Source: Pseudoselenomonas ruminantium
Lineage (GTDB): Bacteria > Bacillota > Negativicutes > Selenomonadales > Selenomonadaceae
Length of the DNA stretch: 64,000 nucleotides
Assembly: GCF_900142515.1 (NCBI RefSeq)
Contig: NZ_FRBC01000019.1
Location: 1 to 64,000 of the forward strand
Reading direction: 5' to 3'
The translations under genes were made by a program, and so were the position numbers. Below, in pieces: positions 52,839-62,182 of the stretch (its first letter is position 1; each line of letters begins with the position of its first letter). The notes below the pieces were generated by a model. That model did no database searches. It had not been told where the DNA came from and saw only the letters and a list, made by a program, of their open reading frames with translations.

Positions 52839-54173
52839 ATGAATCGATTGCATATAAGTAAGGAAGCATTGTCTATTGCTATGGCTTATGTAGGTGTTTT
52901 GGTAGGGGCAGGACTTTCTTCTGGTCAGGATCTGCTGCAATATTTCCTGTGTTTTGGTGAGATGGGGCTGGTCGGGGTAGTGCTTTTGGGAATCCTGAAT
53001 GTGATTTTTGGCCGGATCATCGTGACACTGGGTTCACATTATCAATCGACTAATCATCAGGAAGTGCTGGAACAGATTGCTCATCCAATCATCAACCGTA
53101 TCATTGATATAACGTTGGTGATTTCCTGCTTTGTGGTGGGGTTCGTGATGGTGGCCGGTGCCGGAGCCAATCTGCAGCAGCAATTCGGCCTGCCCAGCTG
53201 GTTGGGAGCGCTCCTTTGTTCTGTGTTGGTGGCTGTCATTGCGTTTTTGGATTTTGATAAGATTACCCGGGTCTTGGGGGTGTTCACACCTGTTATCGTT
53301 GTGATGATCCTGGTGGTAGCTGGTGTTACGTTCTGGGGCAAGTCCTATGATTTTGAGGCTCTGGATATGGCTGCTGCGACCATAAAGCCTGCAATGCCCA
53401 ATGTATGGCTGTCCGTGGTGAATTATTTCGCGCTTTGTGCGATGAATGGTGTATCGATGGCGTTGGTATTGGGAGGCTCTGTCGTTCGTATCGGTGATGC
53501 GGAAAAAGGCGGTGCTTTGGGGGGAATCATCATTGGCTTGATCGTAAGCTGTGCAGCATTGGCCTTATTTGCCCATCTGGACACGGTCAAAGATGCCGAG
53601 ATCCCCATGTTGATGATCGTCAATCATATTCATCCGGCGTTTGCTTTCGTCTATGCGCTGGTTATCTTCGCCTTGATTTTCAATACAGCCTTCAGTCTGT
53701 ATTACGCTACCGCCTGCCGGTTCGGCGGTGATGATATGAAGAAGAAGCGCCGTCTGTTGATTGGGATTGTGGCTGCTGGTTATGTCTGCAGTTTCGGTGG
53801 TTTTACCACGCTGGTGTCTTATATGTATCCTCTGCTGGGATATATGGGGATCCTGCTGCTGGTGGTGCTGTCCGTAGCTTGGGTTGAAGAACGGGAAAAT
53901 ATCATCAAGGAAAAATTCCTGCGCCGCAAGATGATGCGTCTGCTGTTCCGTAAATATGATGATGATTATGAATTTACGGCAAAGCACAAGAAAACCTTTC
54001 AGAAACTGGGAGAAATGTCTGCTGCGGATACGGAGACATTGAAGGAAGATATCAAGGCCTATGTAGAAGAGGTGGTGGAAAACCATGATGACCTGCAGGC
54101 CTATGCCAAGGAACATCTTTCTATGGAAGGTTCGCCATTGAAAAAAGAATTGGAACCGAAGGACAAGAAATAA
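52839..54173 (+). CDS. YkvI-family membrane protein, LeuT-fold transporter-like
   Basis: The 444-aa protein has about ten membrane helices in residues 8-365. The first helix contains the broken-helix pattern YVGVLVGAGLSSGQDLLQYF typical of LeuT-fold carriers and of Bacillus YkvI. The cytoplasmic tail (365-444) is strongly charged, with a helix rich in Lys/Glu. The substrate is unknown. AGGAGG precedes the ATG; the gene stands alone between its promoter and a terminator. Confidence 0.75.
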   Translation: MNRLHISKEALSIAMAYVGVLVGAGLSSGQDLLQYFLCFGEMGLVGVVLLGILNVIFGRIIVTLGSHYQSTNHQEVLEQIAHPIINRIIDITLVISCFVVGFVMVAGAGANLQQQFGLPSWLGALLCSVLVAVIAFLDFDKITRVLGVFTPVIVVMILVVAGVTFWGKSYDFEALDMAAATIKPAMPNVWLSVVNYFALCAMNGVSMALVLGGSVVRIGDAEKGGALGGIIIGLIVSCAALALFAHLDTVKDAEIPMLMIVNHIHPAFAFVYALVIFALIFNTAFSLYYATACRFGGDDMKKKRRLLIGIVAAGYVCSFGGFTTLVSYMYPLLGYMGILLLVVLSVAWVEERENIIKEKFLRRKMMRLLFRKYDDDYEFTAKHKKTFQKLGEMSAADTETLKEDIKAYVEEVVENHDDLQAYAKEHLSMEGSPLKKELEPKDKK

Positions 54174-54182
54174 TAAATAAGA

Positions 54183-54214
54183 TGAAAAGCTGCTGACAGG
54201 GCGGCTTTTTTTCT
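54183..54214 (+). terminator. Terminator after the YkvI-like gene
   Basis: AAAAGCTGC / GGCGGCTTTT (one wobble) is followed by TTTT. Confidence 0.75.
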
Positions 54215-54263
54215 GGGCAAATGGCAGAAGCATAAGGAAGGTCTTTTTTACTATAGACAGTTA

Positions 54264-54272
54264 TGTTATAAT
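54264..54272 (+). promoter_or_regulatory. Extended -10 promoter of pepT
   Basis: TGTTATAAT (TATAAT at 54267-54272) has the TGN extension; no good -35 is seen. Confidence 0.55.
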
Positions 54273-54316
54273 AAAACGTTGTATGATAGAACAAAATTTA
54301 TTTCGAGGTGTTTTTC

Positions 54317-55570
54317 ATGGAATTAAGCATGGATATTTTGGTGAAACGGTTCAAGGATTATGTAAGCTTTGATACCCAGTCTGATGAGGACAACGACAAG
54401 GCTTGCCCCAGTACGCCGGGACAGCTGGTGCTGGCAAAGCACTTGGCCGAGGAGCTGAAGGAAATCGGGCTTAGCGAAGTGGAACTCGATAATCATGGCT
54501 ATGTGATGGCCACCCTGCCTGCCAATGGTATGGAAGAAGCGCCAGTGGTAGGTTTTATCGCGCATGTAGACACCAGCCCGTCGGCTTCCGGCAAGGATAT
54601 CAAGCCGCAGATCGTCAGAGATTATGATGGTAAGGATATCGTGCTCAATCCGGAACAGAACATTGTGTTCTCTACGAAGGCTTTTCCAGAAGTGCTGAAA
54701 TATAAAGGGCAGGACATCATGTTCACCGATGGTACGACGCTTTTGGGGGCCGATGATAAGGCTGGCGTGACGGCTATTGTCAGTGCTATGGAATATTTGG
54801 TACAGCATCCGGAAGTGAAACATGGTAAGATTCGTATTGGCTTTACGCCTGATGAAGAAACGGGCCGTAGTGCTGACCTCTTTGATGTGGAAAAATTTGC
54901 CGCTGACTTTGCTTATACCATTGATGGTGGTGAGCTGGGCGGCCTGGAGTATGAGAACTTCAATGCGGCCAACCCTGTGATCACCTTCCATGGTGTCAGT
55001 GTCCATACCGGTGATGCCAAGGACAAGATGATCAACGCCCTGACCATGGCCTGCGAATGGCAGCAGATGCTGCCGGCTGGTGAGAAGCCGGAGTATACGG
55101 AAGGCCACGAGGGCTTCTTCCATGTCTATAAGATGAGCGGTGATGTGGAAACCTGCACCATGAGCATGCTGATCCGCGACCATGATAAGGAGAAGTTTGA
55201 GCAGCGCAAGGCTTATCTCGACCAGATGGCAGCTTTCTTCAATCAGAAGTATGGCGAAGGCCGCGTGGAAGTGAAGCATCATGATGTGTACTTCAACATG
55301 CTGGAAAAGATTGAAGATGGCAATATGTATGTGGTAGAATTGGCCAAAGAAGCGATGAGAGCTGCCGGTATTGAACCGGATGTACAGCCTATCCGCGGTG
55401 GCACGGATGGTGCACGCCTGTCCTTCATGGGGCTGCCCTGCCCGAATATCTTCACGGGCGGCGCCAACTTCCATGGCCGCTTTGAATACCTGCCGCTGGA
55501 ATCCCTGAAGAAAGCCGGGGAGACGGTATTGCAGATTGCCGTAGGCGCAGGCAGATTAAATAAGAAGTAA
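54317..55570 (+). CDS. pepT: Peptidase T (tripeptide aminopeptidase)
   Basis: PepT is a cytoplasmic di-zinc M20 peptidase that removes the N-terminal residue of tripeptides. The 417-aa protein shows zinc and catalytic motifs VGFIAHVDTSPSASG (His, Asp), TTLLGADDKAGVTAI (bridging Asp), FTPDEETGRSAD (Glu pair), and PIRGGTDGARLSFMGLPCPNIFTGG near the end. The ATG at 54317 is used because the upstream GTG overlaps the CGAGGTG ribosome site. def starts 9 bases after the stop. Confidence 0.95.
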   Translation: MELSMDILVKRFKDYVSFDTQSDEDNDKACPSTPGQLVLAKHLAEELKEIGLSEVELDNHGYVMATLPANGMEEAPVVGFIAHVDTSPSASGKDIKPQIVRDYDGKDIVLNPEQNIVFSTKAFPEVLKYKGQDIMFTDGTTLLGADDKAGVTAIVSAMEYLVQHPEVKHGKIRIGFTPDEETGRSADLFDVEKFAADFAYTIDGGELGGLEYENFNAANPVITFHGVSVHTGDAKDKMINALTMACEWQQMLPAGEKPEYTEGHEGFFHVYKMSGDVETCTMSMLIRDHDKEKFEQRKAYLDQMAAFFNQKYGEGRVEVKHHDVYFNMLEKIEDGNMYVVELAKEAMRAAGIEPDVQPIRGGTDGARLSFMGLPCPNIFTGGANFHGRFEYLPLESLKKAGETVLQIAVGAGRLNKK

Positions 55571-55579
55571 GGAGTATGT

Positions 55580-56047
55580 ATGGCTTTATTAGAAGTGTTG
55601 AAGGCGGGCAATCCCGTCCTGAAGCGGGTATCGGAACCCGTAGAACGTATCGATAAGAAGTTGAAGAAACTCATGGATGATATGGCCGAGACCATGTATG
55701 AGAATGACGGTGTTGGCTTGGCCGCACCGCAGATTGGCCAGAATATCCGCCTCGTGGTCATTGACTGCCAGGATGAGCATGGGCTTCTGGAACTGATAAA
55801 TCCCGTGATTACCTTCAAGGAAGGCGAAGAAGTGGATACGGAAGGTTGCCTGTCCGTACCGGAGATCTATGGTGAGGTCAAGCGCGCTGCCAAGGTCAAG
55901 GTAGAATTCACCAACCGACGGGGCAAGCGTCAGCATCTGACGGCAACAGGCCTGCTGGCCCGCTGCATCCAGCATGAGCTGGATCATCTCGAAGGTCAGT
56001 TGTTCATTGATATTGCGACCAGCGTCCATAGGGGGAATAAGTCGTGA
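55580..56047 (+). CDS. def: Peptide deformylase
   Basis: Def removes the formyl group from new proteins. The 155-aa protein has all three motifs: GVGLAAPQIG, EGCLSVP (metal-ligand Cys) and QHELDHLEG (two metal His and catalytic Glu). AAGGAG stands upstream. It overlaps fmt by four bases (GTGA), pairing the enzymes that add and remove the formyl group. Confidence 0.97.
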   Translation: MALLEVLKAGNPVLKRVSEPVERIDKKLKKLMDDMAETMYENDGVGLAAPQIGQNIRLVVIDCQDEHGLLELINPVITFKEGEEVDTEGCLSVPEIYGEVKRAAKVKVEFTNRRGKRQHLTATGLLARCIQHELDHLEGQLFIDIATSVHRGNKS

Positions 56048-56979
56048 AGAAATTCCGTGTAGTTTTCATGGGCACGCCGGAATTTGCCGTACCGTGCCTG
56101 GCAGCCCTGCACGAACAGTGTGAGGTCATTGCCGTTATCACCCAGCCGGATAAACCCAGAGGGCGCGGCCAGAAGATGCTGCCGTCGCCGGTCAAGGCCT
56201 GGGCAGTGGAACACGACCTGCCGGTCTATCAGCCGGAGAAGATCAAGACGGAAGAGTTTACCGCCAAATTGGAAGAAATGAAGCCGGATTTGATGGTGGT
56301 CGTGGCATTTGGCCAGATCCTGTCCCAGCGTATTCTGGATATCCCCGAATACGGATGCATCAATGTCCATGCCTCCCTGCTGCCCCGCTACCGCGGTGCG
56401 GCGCCCATGCAGTGGTGTGTGATCAACGGTGAGGAAAAGACCGGTGTGACCACCATGTTTATGGATGCAGGTCTGGATACGGGCGATATGCTCCTCAAGG
56501 CGGAATTCCCTATTGGCGAGGATACGACCTTGGAGGAAGTCCATGACGGGCTCATGGGCATGGGAGCCAAGGTGCTGATGGATACATTGGCACAGTTGTC
56601 TGACGGTACTTTGCAGCGCACGCCGCAGCCGGAGGAATCCAATTATGCCCCGATGCTGACGAAAACCACTGGTCAGATCGACTGGTCCAAAACGGCACAG
56701 GAAGTGCATAATCTGGTACGCGGCCTGAATTCCTGGCCCGGTGCCTATACCAGCCTTGATGGTGCCAAGTATAAGATCTGGCGCACCCGCCGTACGGGTG
56801 AGCAGGCAACGGCACCTGCTGGTACGATCGTGAAAGCCGACAAGAAAGCCGGCCTCTTTGTGGCTGCTGGGGATGAACTGCTGGAGATCCTGGAGTTGCA
56901 GGCGCCTGGCAAGAAGAAGATGCGGGCGGCTGATTACCTGAATGGCCACGGCTTTGCCGATGGTGCTTGCTTCAATTGA
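56044..56979 (+). CDS. fmt: Methionyl-tRNA formyltransferase
   Basis: Fmt formylates initiator Met-tRNA with 10-formyl-THF. The 311-aa protein has the N-terminal FMGTPEFAVPCL, the formyl-THF domain signature INVHASLLPRYRGAAPMQW (Asn-His and SLLP), a conserved D in MDAGLDTGDML, and the C-terminal OB-fold. It starts with GTG inside the def stop. Confidence 0.97.
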   Translation: MKKFRVVFMGTPEFAVPCLAALHEQCEVIAVITQPDKPRGRGQKMLPSPVKAWAVEHDLPVYQPEKIKTEEFTAKLEEMKPDLMVVVAFGQILSQRILDIPEYGCINVHASLLPRYRGAAPMQWCVINGEEKTGVTTMFMDAGLDTGDMLLKAEFPIGEDTTLEEVHDGLMGMGAKVLMDTLAQLSDGTLQRTPQPEESNYAPMLTKTTGQIDWSKTAQEVHNLVRGLNSWPGAYTSLDGAKYKIWRTRRTGEQATAPAGTIVKADKKAGLFVAAGDELLEILELQAPGKKKMRAADYLNGHGFADGACFN

Positions 56980-57021
56980 GCGTGTTATGGAAGGCAAGGG
57001 GGAGAGTTGTTGGAGGTTTTA

Positions 57022-57837
57022 ATGACAGATTCTACCCAGAAACATAAAATGGAAAACTTCAAATTGTCGGGCAGACATAAGAAAAGACTCTTCATTGGCA
57101 TCCTGCTGTTGACTACGGTTTTGACCGCGATGCTGCTTGGTGGCATCTGGTATATTGCCCGGTTAGGACTGGCAGAGATCGCTGAGCCTTTGCCGTTGAT
57201 CGTAGGCGGGCTTTTTGCTTTCATCAGCGGGGGGGCCTTGCTGGCAATCCTCAACATGGTATTGGCAGTAAAAGGCTGGCCTTATCTGCCTTTCCTGCAA
57301 CGGCAAAACTATGAGCTGATCAACCTGCTCTTTCCCATAGCGGTCTATGTGGCGAAAATCTTTGGCATCGGCAAGCGGCAGCTGGAGGGTTCTTTCATTG
57401 TCACGAGCAATCTGATGTTCAATCGCATGGGCATAAGAGTACCGGCGGATAAACTGCTGGTGGTGACGCCTCATTGCCTGCAATTGGCCACTTGTCCCCA
57501 TAAGATTACCCGTGACCCGCATAATTGCAAGCGCTGCGGCGGCTGTGATATCGGTTCGCTGGTGACACTGGCCGATGAGATGGGGTTCCATTTCTTTGTG
57601 GCTACAGGTGGTACGCTGGCCCGGCAGGTTGTCTACAATACCCGGCCCAAGGCCGTACTGGCCATCGCTTGTGAGCGTGACCTGATGAGCGGCATTCAGG
57701 ATGTCTATCCTCTGCCGGCAGTGGGGGTATTGAATATCCGGCCAAACGGCCCCTGTTATAACACCCATGTGGACATGGAGGAAGTCCGTGCCCAATTGGA
57801 GAAAATCATTATTCCCAAGGAGCAAGATAATGGATAA
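57022..57837 (+). CDS. DUF116-family membrane protein
   Basis: The 271-aa protein has two N-terminal membrane helices (about residues 26-50 and 58-80). The DUF116 domain follows, with conserved cysteines CLQLATCP and CKRCGGCDIG (probable metal or Fe-S ligands), GGTLARQVVYNTRPKAVLAIACERDL and NGPCYNTHVD. The biochemical role is unknown; Firmicutes often place such a gene beside fmt and rsmB, as here. The ATG at 57022 has TGGAGG five bases upstream. Its end overlaps rsmB by eight bases. Confidence 0.85.
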   Translation: MTDSTQKHKMENFKLSGRHKKRLFIGILLLTTVLTAMLLGGIWYIARLGLAEIAEPLPLIVGGLFAFISGGALLAILNMVLAVKGWPYLPFLQRQNYELINLLFPIAVYVAKIFGIGKRQLEGSFIVTSNLMFNRMGIRVPADKLLVVTPHCLQLATCPHKITRDPHNCKRCGGCDIGSLVTLADEMGFHFFVATGGTLARQVVYNTRPKAVLAIACERDLMSGIQDVYPLPAVGVLNIRPNGPCYNTHVDMEEVRAQLEKIIIPKEQDNG

Positions 57838-59164
57838 AGCGCGGGAAATCGCGATCAAGATATTGAATGAAGTGCATGAGGAAGGGGCCTATGCCAATGT
57901 GGCATTGGCCCGCCATCTGCGCAAGGCGGAGCTTTCCGACCAGGACCGCCGTTTTGTGACGGAGCTGGTCTATGGTGCGGTCAAGGCCGGGGATACGCTG
58001 GACTGGATCCTGCGCCGGTATGTGAACCGTCCGTTGAAGAAGATTCCGCCGATGGTACGGGAAATCCTGCGTCTGGGGCTTTACCAGATCTTTTATCTGG
58101 ACAAGGTGCCTCATTCTGCGGCCTGCAATACGGCGGTGGAACTGACCAAGAAATACAGTCATGCGGGCACGGTGAAATTTGTCAATGCCGTGTTGCGCAC
58201 TGCTGTGCGGGAACCGGAGAAGTCGGCTTTCCCGGAAGGCAAGGGCAAGGCAACCGAAGGTTTGGCCTTGAAAAGCCAGCATCCATATTGGCTCGTCAAG
58301 CGCTGGGTCAAACAGTTTGGCTTTGAAGAAGCGGAGAAACTCTGCGCTTTTGATAATGGCCAGCCGGTGTTGTCTGTGCGCACGAATACGCTCAAGACAA
58401 ACCGGAAAGATTTGCTGGCAGCTTTGCAGGCTGCCGGGGCAGAGGTGCAGGAAAGCCAGTGGACGCCGGAGGGCATCCGTGTGACGGCCCATGGTGCCTT
58501 GGATAATCTGGCCCCCTTGCAGGAAGGTCTTTGCCAGGTACAGGACGAAAGTTCCATGCTGGTAGCCCATGTGGTTGACCCGCAGCCCGGGGAGCTCATC
58601 ATCGATTGTTGCAGTGCACCCGGTGGCAAGACCACTCATATGGCGGCACTGATGAAAAACGAAGGCCGCATCGTGGCTGGCGATATCTATGAACATAAGT
58701 TGGAGCGTATCGAGGAGAATGCCCGGCGTTTGGGTATAGAGATCATCGAGCCGACCTTGCTGGATGCCAGGGAAGTGGGCGAGGAATATGAGGATATGGC
58801 CGATCGTGTGCTGGTGGATGCGCCTTGTTCCGGTTTAGGGGTGCTCCGGCGCAAGCCCGATGCCCGCTGGAATAAGAGTGCCGAGGAAATCGCTGCCTTG
58901 CCGCCTTTGCAGGGGGAAATCCTCGACAGTTCCGCCAAAGCCTTGAAAGCTGGCGGCGTGCTGGTCTACAGCACCTGTACCATTGACCGTTCCGAAAATG
59001 ACGAGGTGGTGGAGGCCTTTTTGGCCCGTCATCCGGAGTTCACCTTGGAACAGACCGGTGCTTTCCTGCCCCATAAACGGGAGGACATGATGGTGCAGCT
59101 CTATCCTCAGCGGGATGGCACGGATGGATTCTTTATTGCGCGGATGCGCAAGGCGAAAGGATAA
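57830..59164 (+). CDS. rsmB: 16S rRNA (cytosine-967 C5)-methyltransferase
   Basis: RsmB methylates C967 of 16S rRNA with SAM. The 444-aa protein has an N-terminal NusB-like RNA-binding domain (AREIAIKILNEVHEEGAYANVAL, DRRFVTELVYGAV) and a C-terminal methyltransferase with SAM motif IIDCCSAPGGKTTHMA. Catalytic and release cysteines are in VLVDAPCSGLGVLRRKPD and VYSTCTIDRSEN. The start overlaps the DUF116 gene; AAGGAG is upstream. rlmN follows after six bases. Confidence 0.95.
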   Translation: MDKAREIAIKILNEVHEEGAYANVALARHLRKAELSDQDRRFVTELVYGAVKAGDTLDWILRRYVNRPLKKIPPMVREILRLGLYQIFYLDKVPHSAACNTAVELTKKYSHAGTVKFVNAVLRTAVREPEKSAFPEGKGKATEGLALKSQHPYWLVKRWVKQFGFEEAEKLCAFDNGQPVLSVRTNTLKTNRKDLLAALQAAGAEVQESQWTPEGIRVTAHGALDNLAPLQEGLCQVQDESSMLVAHVVDPQPGELIIDCCSAPGGKTTHMAALMKNEGRIVAGDIYEHKLERIEENARRLGIEIIEPTLLDAREVGEEYEDMADRVLVDAPCSGLGVLRRKPDARWNKSAEEIAALPPLQGEILDSSAKALKAGGVLVYSTCTIDRSENDEVVEAFLARHPEFTLEQTGAFLPHKREDMMVQLYPQRDGTDGFFIARMRKAKG

Positions 59165-59170
59165 GAGATA

Positions 59171-60217
59171 GTGACGAATTTATTTGGCATGACCTTAGAG
59201 GATTTGCAGGAGGCGCTGGCTCCCTGCAAGGTGCCGAAATACAGGGCCAAGCAGATTGCGGAATGGCTCTACCAGCGCGGGGCGGCGGATTTTGATGCCA
59301 TGGCCAATCTGCCCAAGAACCTGCGGAGCGATCTGGCGGAGCAATTCACCATTGGCCGCCCGAATATCAAGGCCCGCCTGGATTCGCAGGATGGGAAGAC
59401 CACCAAATTCCTGCTGGAGTTTGCTGATGGCATTGCCATTGAGACGGTGCTTATGCGTCAGCCTTACGGCAACAGTATCTGCGTGTCCACGCAGGCAGGC
59501 TGCAATATGGGGTGTGCGTTCTGCGCTTCGACCCTGCATGGCATGGCCCGTAATCTGACCTGTGGAGAGATCCTCTCGCAGGCGGTGGTCATCAACGATA
59601 TGCTGCGGGAAGAATCCGGCAGCAAGGTGGATACCATGGTGATCATGGGTAGTGGCGAACCCTTGATGAATTACGAGGAAGTCGTGAAATTCCTGCATTT
59701 GGTGCATGAATCTTATACGCTGGGGCTGGGTTATCGCAATATCACCCTGTCCACTTCGGGCATTGTGCCGGGCATGTATAGCCTGGCGGAAGAGGGAATG
59801 CCTATTTCCCTGTCGGTGTCACTGCATGCGCCCAATCAGGAACTGCGTTCGGAAATCATGCCCATCAATCGCAAATATCCCTTGAAGGATGTGGTGGCGG
59901 CGGCGAAGAATTACGCGGACAAGACCAAGCGGCGGGTGACCTATGAATACATCCTGATTGACCAGCTCAATGATGGCGAGCAGCAGGCAAAGGAATTGGT
60001 TTCTTTATTGCATGGCCAGCTGGCCAGTGTCAATCTGATTCCCATCAATCCAGTGGTAGAACGCAATCTATTGCGGCCCTCCAAGGCACGGATCGACTGG
60101 TTCGAAGGGTATCTGGCCAGCCATCATGTCAATGTCACCGTGCGTCGGGAAATGGGCACGGATATTCAGGCCGCCTGTGGTCAGCTGCGCAATAAGCATC
60201 TGCAGGATAAAGATTGA
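59171..60217 (+). CDS. rlmN: Dual-specificity rRNA/tRNA adenine C2-methyltransferase
   Basis: RlmN is a radical-SAM enzyme that methylates A2503 of 23S rRNA and A37 of some tRNAs. The 348-aa protein has the cluster motif CNMGCAFCAS (C-x3-C-x2-C), the GSGEPLMNYE motif, ISLSVSLHAPN, and the two mechanistic cysteines: CGEILSQ near residue 120 and the one in DIQAACGQLR near the end. The GTG start follows AAAGGA. Confidence 0.96.
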   Translation: MTNLFGMTLEDLQEALAPCKVPKYRAKQIAEWLYQRGAADFDAMANLPKNLRSDLAEQFTIGRPNIKARLDSQDGKTTKFLLEFADGIAIETVLMRQPYGNSICVSTQAGCNMGCAFCASTLHGMARNLTCGEILSQAVVINDMLREESGSKVDTMVIMGSGEPLMNYEEVVKFLHLVHESYTLGLGYRNITLSTSGIVPGMYSLAEEGMPISLSVSLHAPNQELRSEIMPINRKYPLKDVVAAAKNYADKTKRRVTYEYILIDQLNDGEQQAKELVSLLHGQLASVNLIPINPVVERNLLRPSKARIDWFEGYLASHHVNVTVRREMGTDIQAACGQLRNKHLQDKD

Positions 60218-60267
60218 AATATTGGCGGGCTTTTTAAGGAATTTTTAAAGGGGGAGGTGTAGCATAG

Positions 60268-61014
60268 ATGGGTATTGGCAAATGGGAATCCTTTTTGGAA
60301 AATCATATCGAGGGATTCTTCAATAAAAAATTCAGCAGTGATCTGGAGCCGGTGGAGCTTTCCAAGGCACTGGAAAAGGAAATTGCCCGGCAGGGCAAGG
60401 GCAAAGCCGGACGGCAGGTGCCCAATCAATATGTCTTTTTCCTCGCCCGGGAGGATTATCAGCGGCTCTGTGCCAAACGGATCATCGAGGAACTCTATGG
60501 AGTAGCAGAAAAGCAGGTTATCCTGCAGGATTATGTGATGCCTGGCAATTTGGCAATCCTTTGTCAGGTGGATGCGGAAAAACAGCGGGGCATTTTTGAA
60601 CTTAAAGCCCGCATTACCGAGGAACGCGAAGAGAAGGCAACCTGCGAAGAGCCCAATACGCTGGTGCTGACCAAACCGGCCTTCCCCGGTGGCAGCCAGC
60701 CTTTGAACCTGCCGCAGGAGCGGAAGATCGTTTCGCTCAAGGTGGTGGAGGGGCCAGATCTTGACGCTTATCTGGAATTCGGTGAAAATCAGATTTACAT
60801 TGGCCGCCGTGAAAAGAATGAATTCATCCTGACGGATACGAAGGCATCGCGGCTTCATGCCTGGATCGCCTACGAAAATCACCGCCATGTGATCTATGAT
60901 GCGCAGAGCACCAATGGTACTTTTGTGAACGGTGAGCCGGTGGAGTCCTTGTGCCTGTGTGCCGGTGATGAAATCCAGATCGGGGAAACGGTGCTTATAT
61001 ACGAGGTGATTTGA
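60268..61014 (+). CDS. fhaA: DUF3662/FHA domain protein (FhaA-like)
   Basis: The 248-aa protein has an N-terminal DUF3662 domain (residues 1-125, KWESFLENHIEGFFNKKF) as in mycobacterial FhaA, a linker, and a C-terminal FHA phosphothreonine-binding domain (IYIGRREKNEFILTDTKASRLHA, STNGTFVNGEPV). FhaA proteins link Ser/Thr kinase signalling to cell-wall synthesis. The gene overlaps the second FHA gene by one base and lies before stp, a SEDS gene and a PBP gene, the usual company. Confidence 0.9.
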   Translation: MGIGKWESFLENHIEGFFNKKFSSDLEPVELSKALEKEIARQGKGKAGRQVPNQYVFFLAREDYQRLCAKRIIEELYGVAEKQVILQDYVMPGNLAILCQVDAEKQRGIFELKARITEEREEKATCEEPNTLVLTKPAFPGGSQPLNLPQERKIVSLKVVEGPDLDAYLEFGENQIYIGRREKNEFILTDTKASRLHAWIAYENHRHVIYDAQSTNGTFVNGEPVESLCLCAGDEIQIGETVLIYEVI

Positions 61015-61466
61015 TGCAAGGTGCAGCAATGGCCATCAAGGTGGCAAGGGTAGCACTGGAATATGGAATGCTTCTGTGGCTGATCTATTTTACGGTCAGC
61101 CTGTCGAAAAAGATGTTCGGTGAAGTGAAGCAGGAGATGAAAAAGCAGAAACGGCCGGTGATAAAACAGAATGAAGCCGTGCTGATGGTGATGGAGGCCA
61201 GTGAAGAAAGTCTCAGTGGACGGCGGTTTGCCTTCCATGATGAGATAACCATTGGCCGGGGAGCAGAAAATGATGTAATCATTCCGGAGAACTTTGTATC
61301 CCATCGTCATGCCACGATATTCTTGCACGGTGCCCAATATGTGATTGAAGATCTGGGCTCTGTGAATCATACATATGTGAATGGCCAGATGCTGGAGGGA
61401 AAAGCCTATTTGAAACCCAATGATGAGATTCGCATTGGCATGGTTACCCTGAAATTCGAGAGGTGA
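61014..61466 (+). CDS. fhaB: FHA domain protein with membrane anchor (FhaB-like)
   Basis: The 150-aa protein has one N-terminal membrane helix (about residues 13-31), a basic linker and an FHA domain (EITIGRGAENDVIIPENFVSHRHATIF; DLGSVNHTYVNGQML). The key Arg, Ser and Asn positions of FHA domains are present. CGAGGTG lies 6 bases before the ATG. It would bring phosphothreonine partners to the membrane near the FtsW/PBP pair. Confidence 0.88.
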   Translation: MQGAAMAIKVARVALEYGMLLWLIYFTVSLSKKMFGEVKQEMKKQKRPVIKQNEAVLMVMEASEESLSGRRFAFHDEITIGRGAENDVIIPENFVSHRHATIFLHGAQYVIEDLGSVNHTYVNGQMLEGKAYLKPNDEIRIGMVTLKFER

Positions 61467-62182
61467 ATAAGTTGCAGCAAGTTTATAAAGCCACCGATGT
61501 GGGTTTAGTGCGCAGGGGCAATGAAGATAACTTCGCCGTATTTGATACCGTCTACGTTGTTGCCGACGGCATGGGCGGCGAAGCTGCCGGTGAAGTGGCC
61601 AGCCAGATGCTGGTAGACACGGTGCGGCAGGAACTATCCGGTCAGGGAGAGCTCGATGCGGGTGTGATGCAGTCTGCTATCCTGAAAGCAAATCAGGCAA
61701 TCCGTCAATATGTCTGGGATCATCCGAGCTGTGAGGGGATGGGGACTACAGCGACCATCCTGCATATCACACCGGATGACAGGCATGCTTTTTGGGCGCA
61801 TGTGGGCGACAGCCGCCTGTATCTCCTGCGTGCTGGTCAGGAGCAGCTGGAACAGCTGACGCAGGATCATTCCTATGTGGAAGATTTGGTGCGGGAAGGC
61901 AGCATAACCCGGGAGGAAGCAAAACATCATCCTCAGCGCAACATGTTGACCAGGGCTGTAGGAGCTATGGAAAATCTGGTTGTGGATACGGGTGAACTTA
62001 CCGTGGAACAGGGCGATATGTTCCTGTTAGCCACGGATGGGCTGATGAAGCATATGACGGATGAAGAGATTGCCCGCTTGCTGCGCCAGGGCGAAGCCGA
62101 CCCTGCCCAGAGCCTGGTGCAGACCGCACTGAATGCCGGGGGCCGGGATAATGTGACCGTTGTGGTGGTGAGTCTCACATGA
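61463..62182 (+). CDS. stp: PP2C-family Ser/Thr protein phosphatase
   Basis: This enzyme dephosphorylates targets of the PASTA-type Ser/Thr kinase. The 239-aa protein has the PP2C motifs VRRGNEDNFAVF, YVVADGMGGEAAGEVAS, MGTTAT, HVGDSRLYLLR, LATDGLMKH and GRDNVTVVVV, with the metal-binding aspartates intact. It starts with GTG, overlapping the previous stop by four bases; a TTG three codons later is an alternative. No kinase gene is visible; it may lie beyond the window end. Confidence 0.94.
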   Translation: MNKLQQVYKATDVGLVRRGNEDNFAVFDTVYVVADGMGGEAAGEVASQMLVDTVRQELSGQGELDAGVMQSAILKANQAIRQYVWDHPSCEGMGTTATILHITPDDRHAFWAHVGDSRLYLLRAGQEQLEQLTQDHSYVEDLVREGSITREEAKHHPQRNMLTRAVGAMENLVVDTGELTVEQGDMFLLATDGLMKHMTDEEIARLLRQGEADPAQSLVQTALNAGGRDNVTVVVVSLT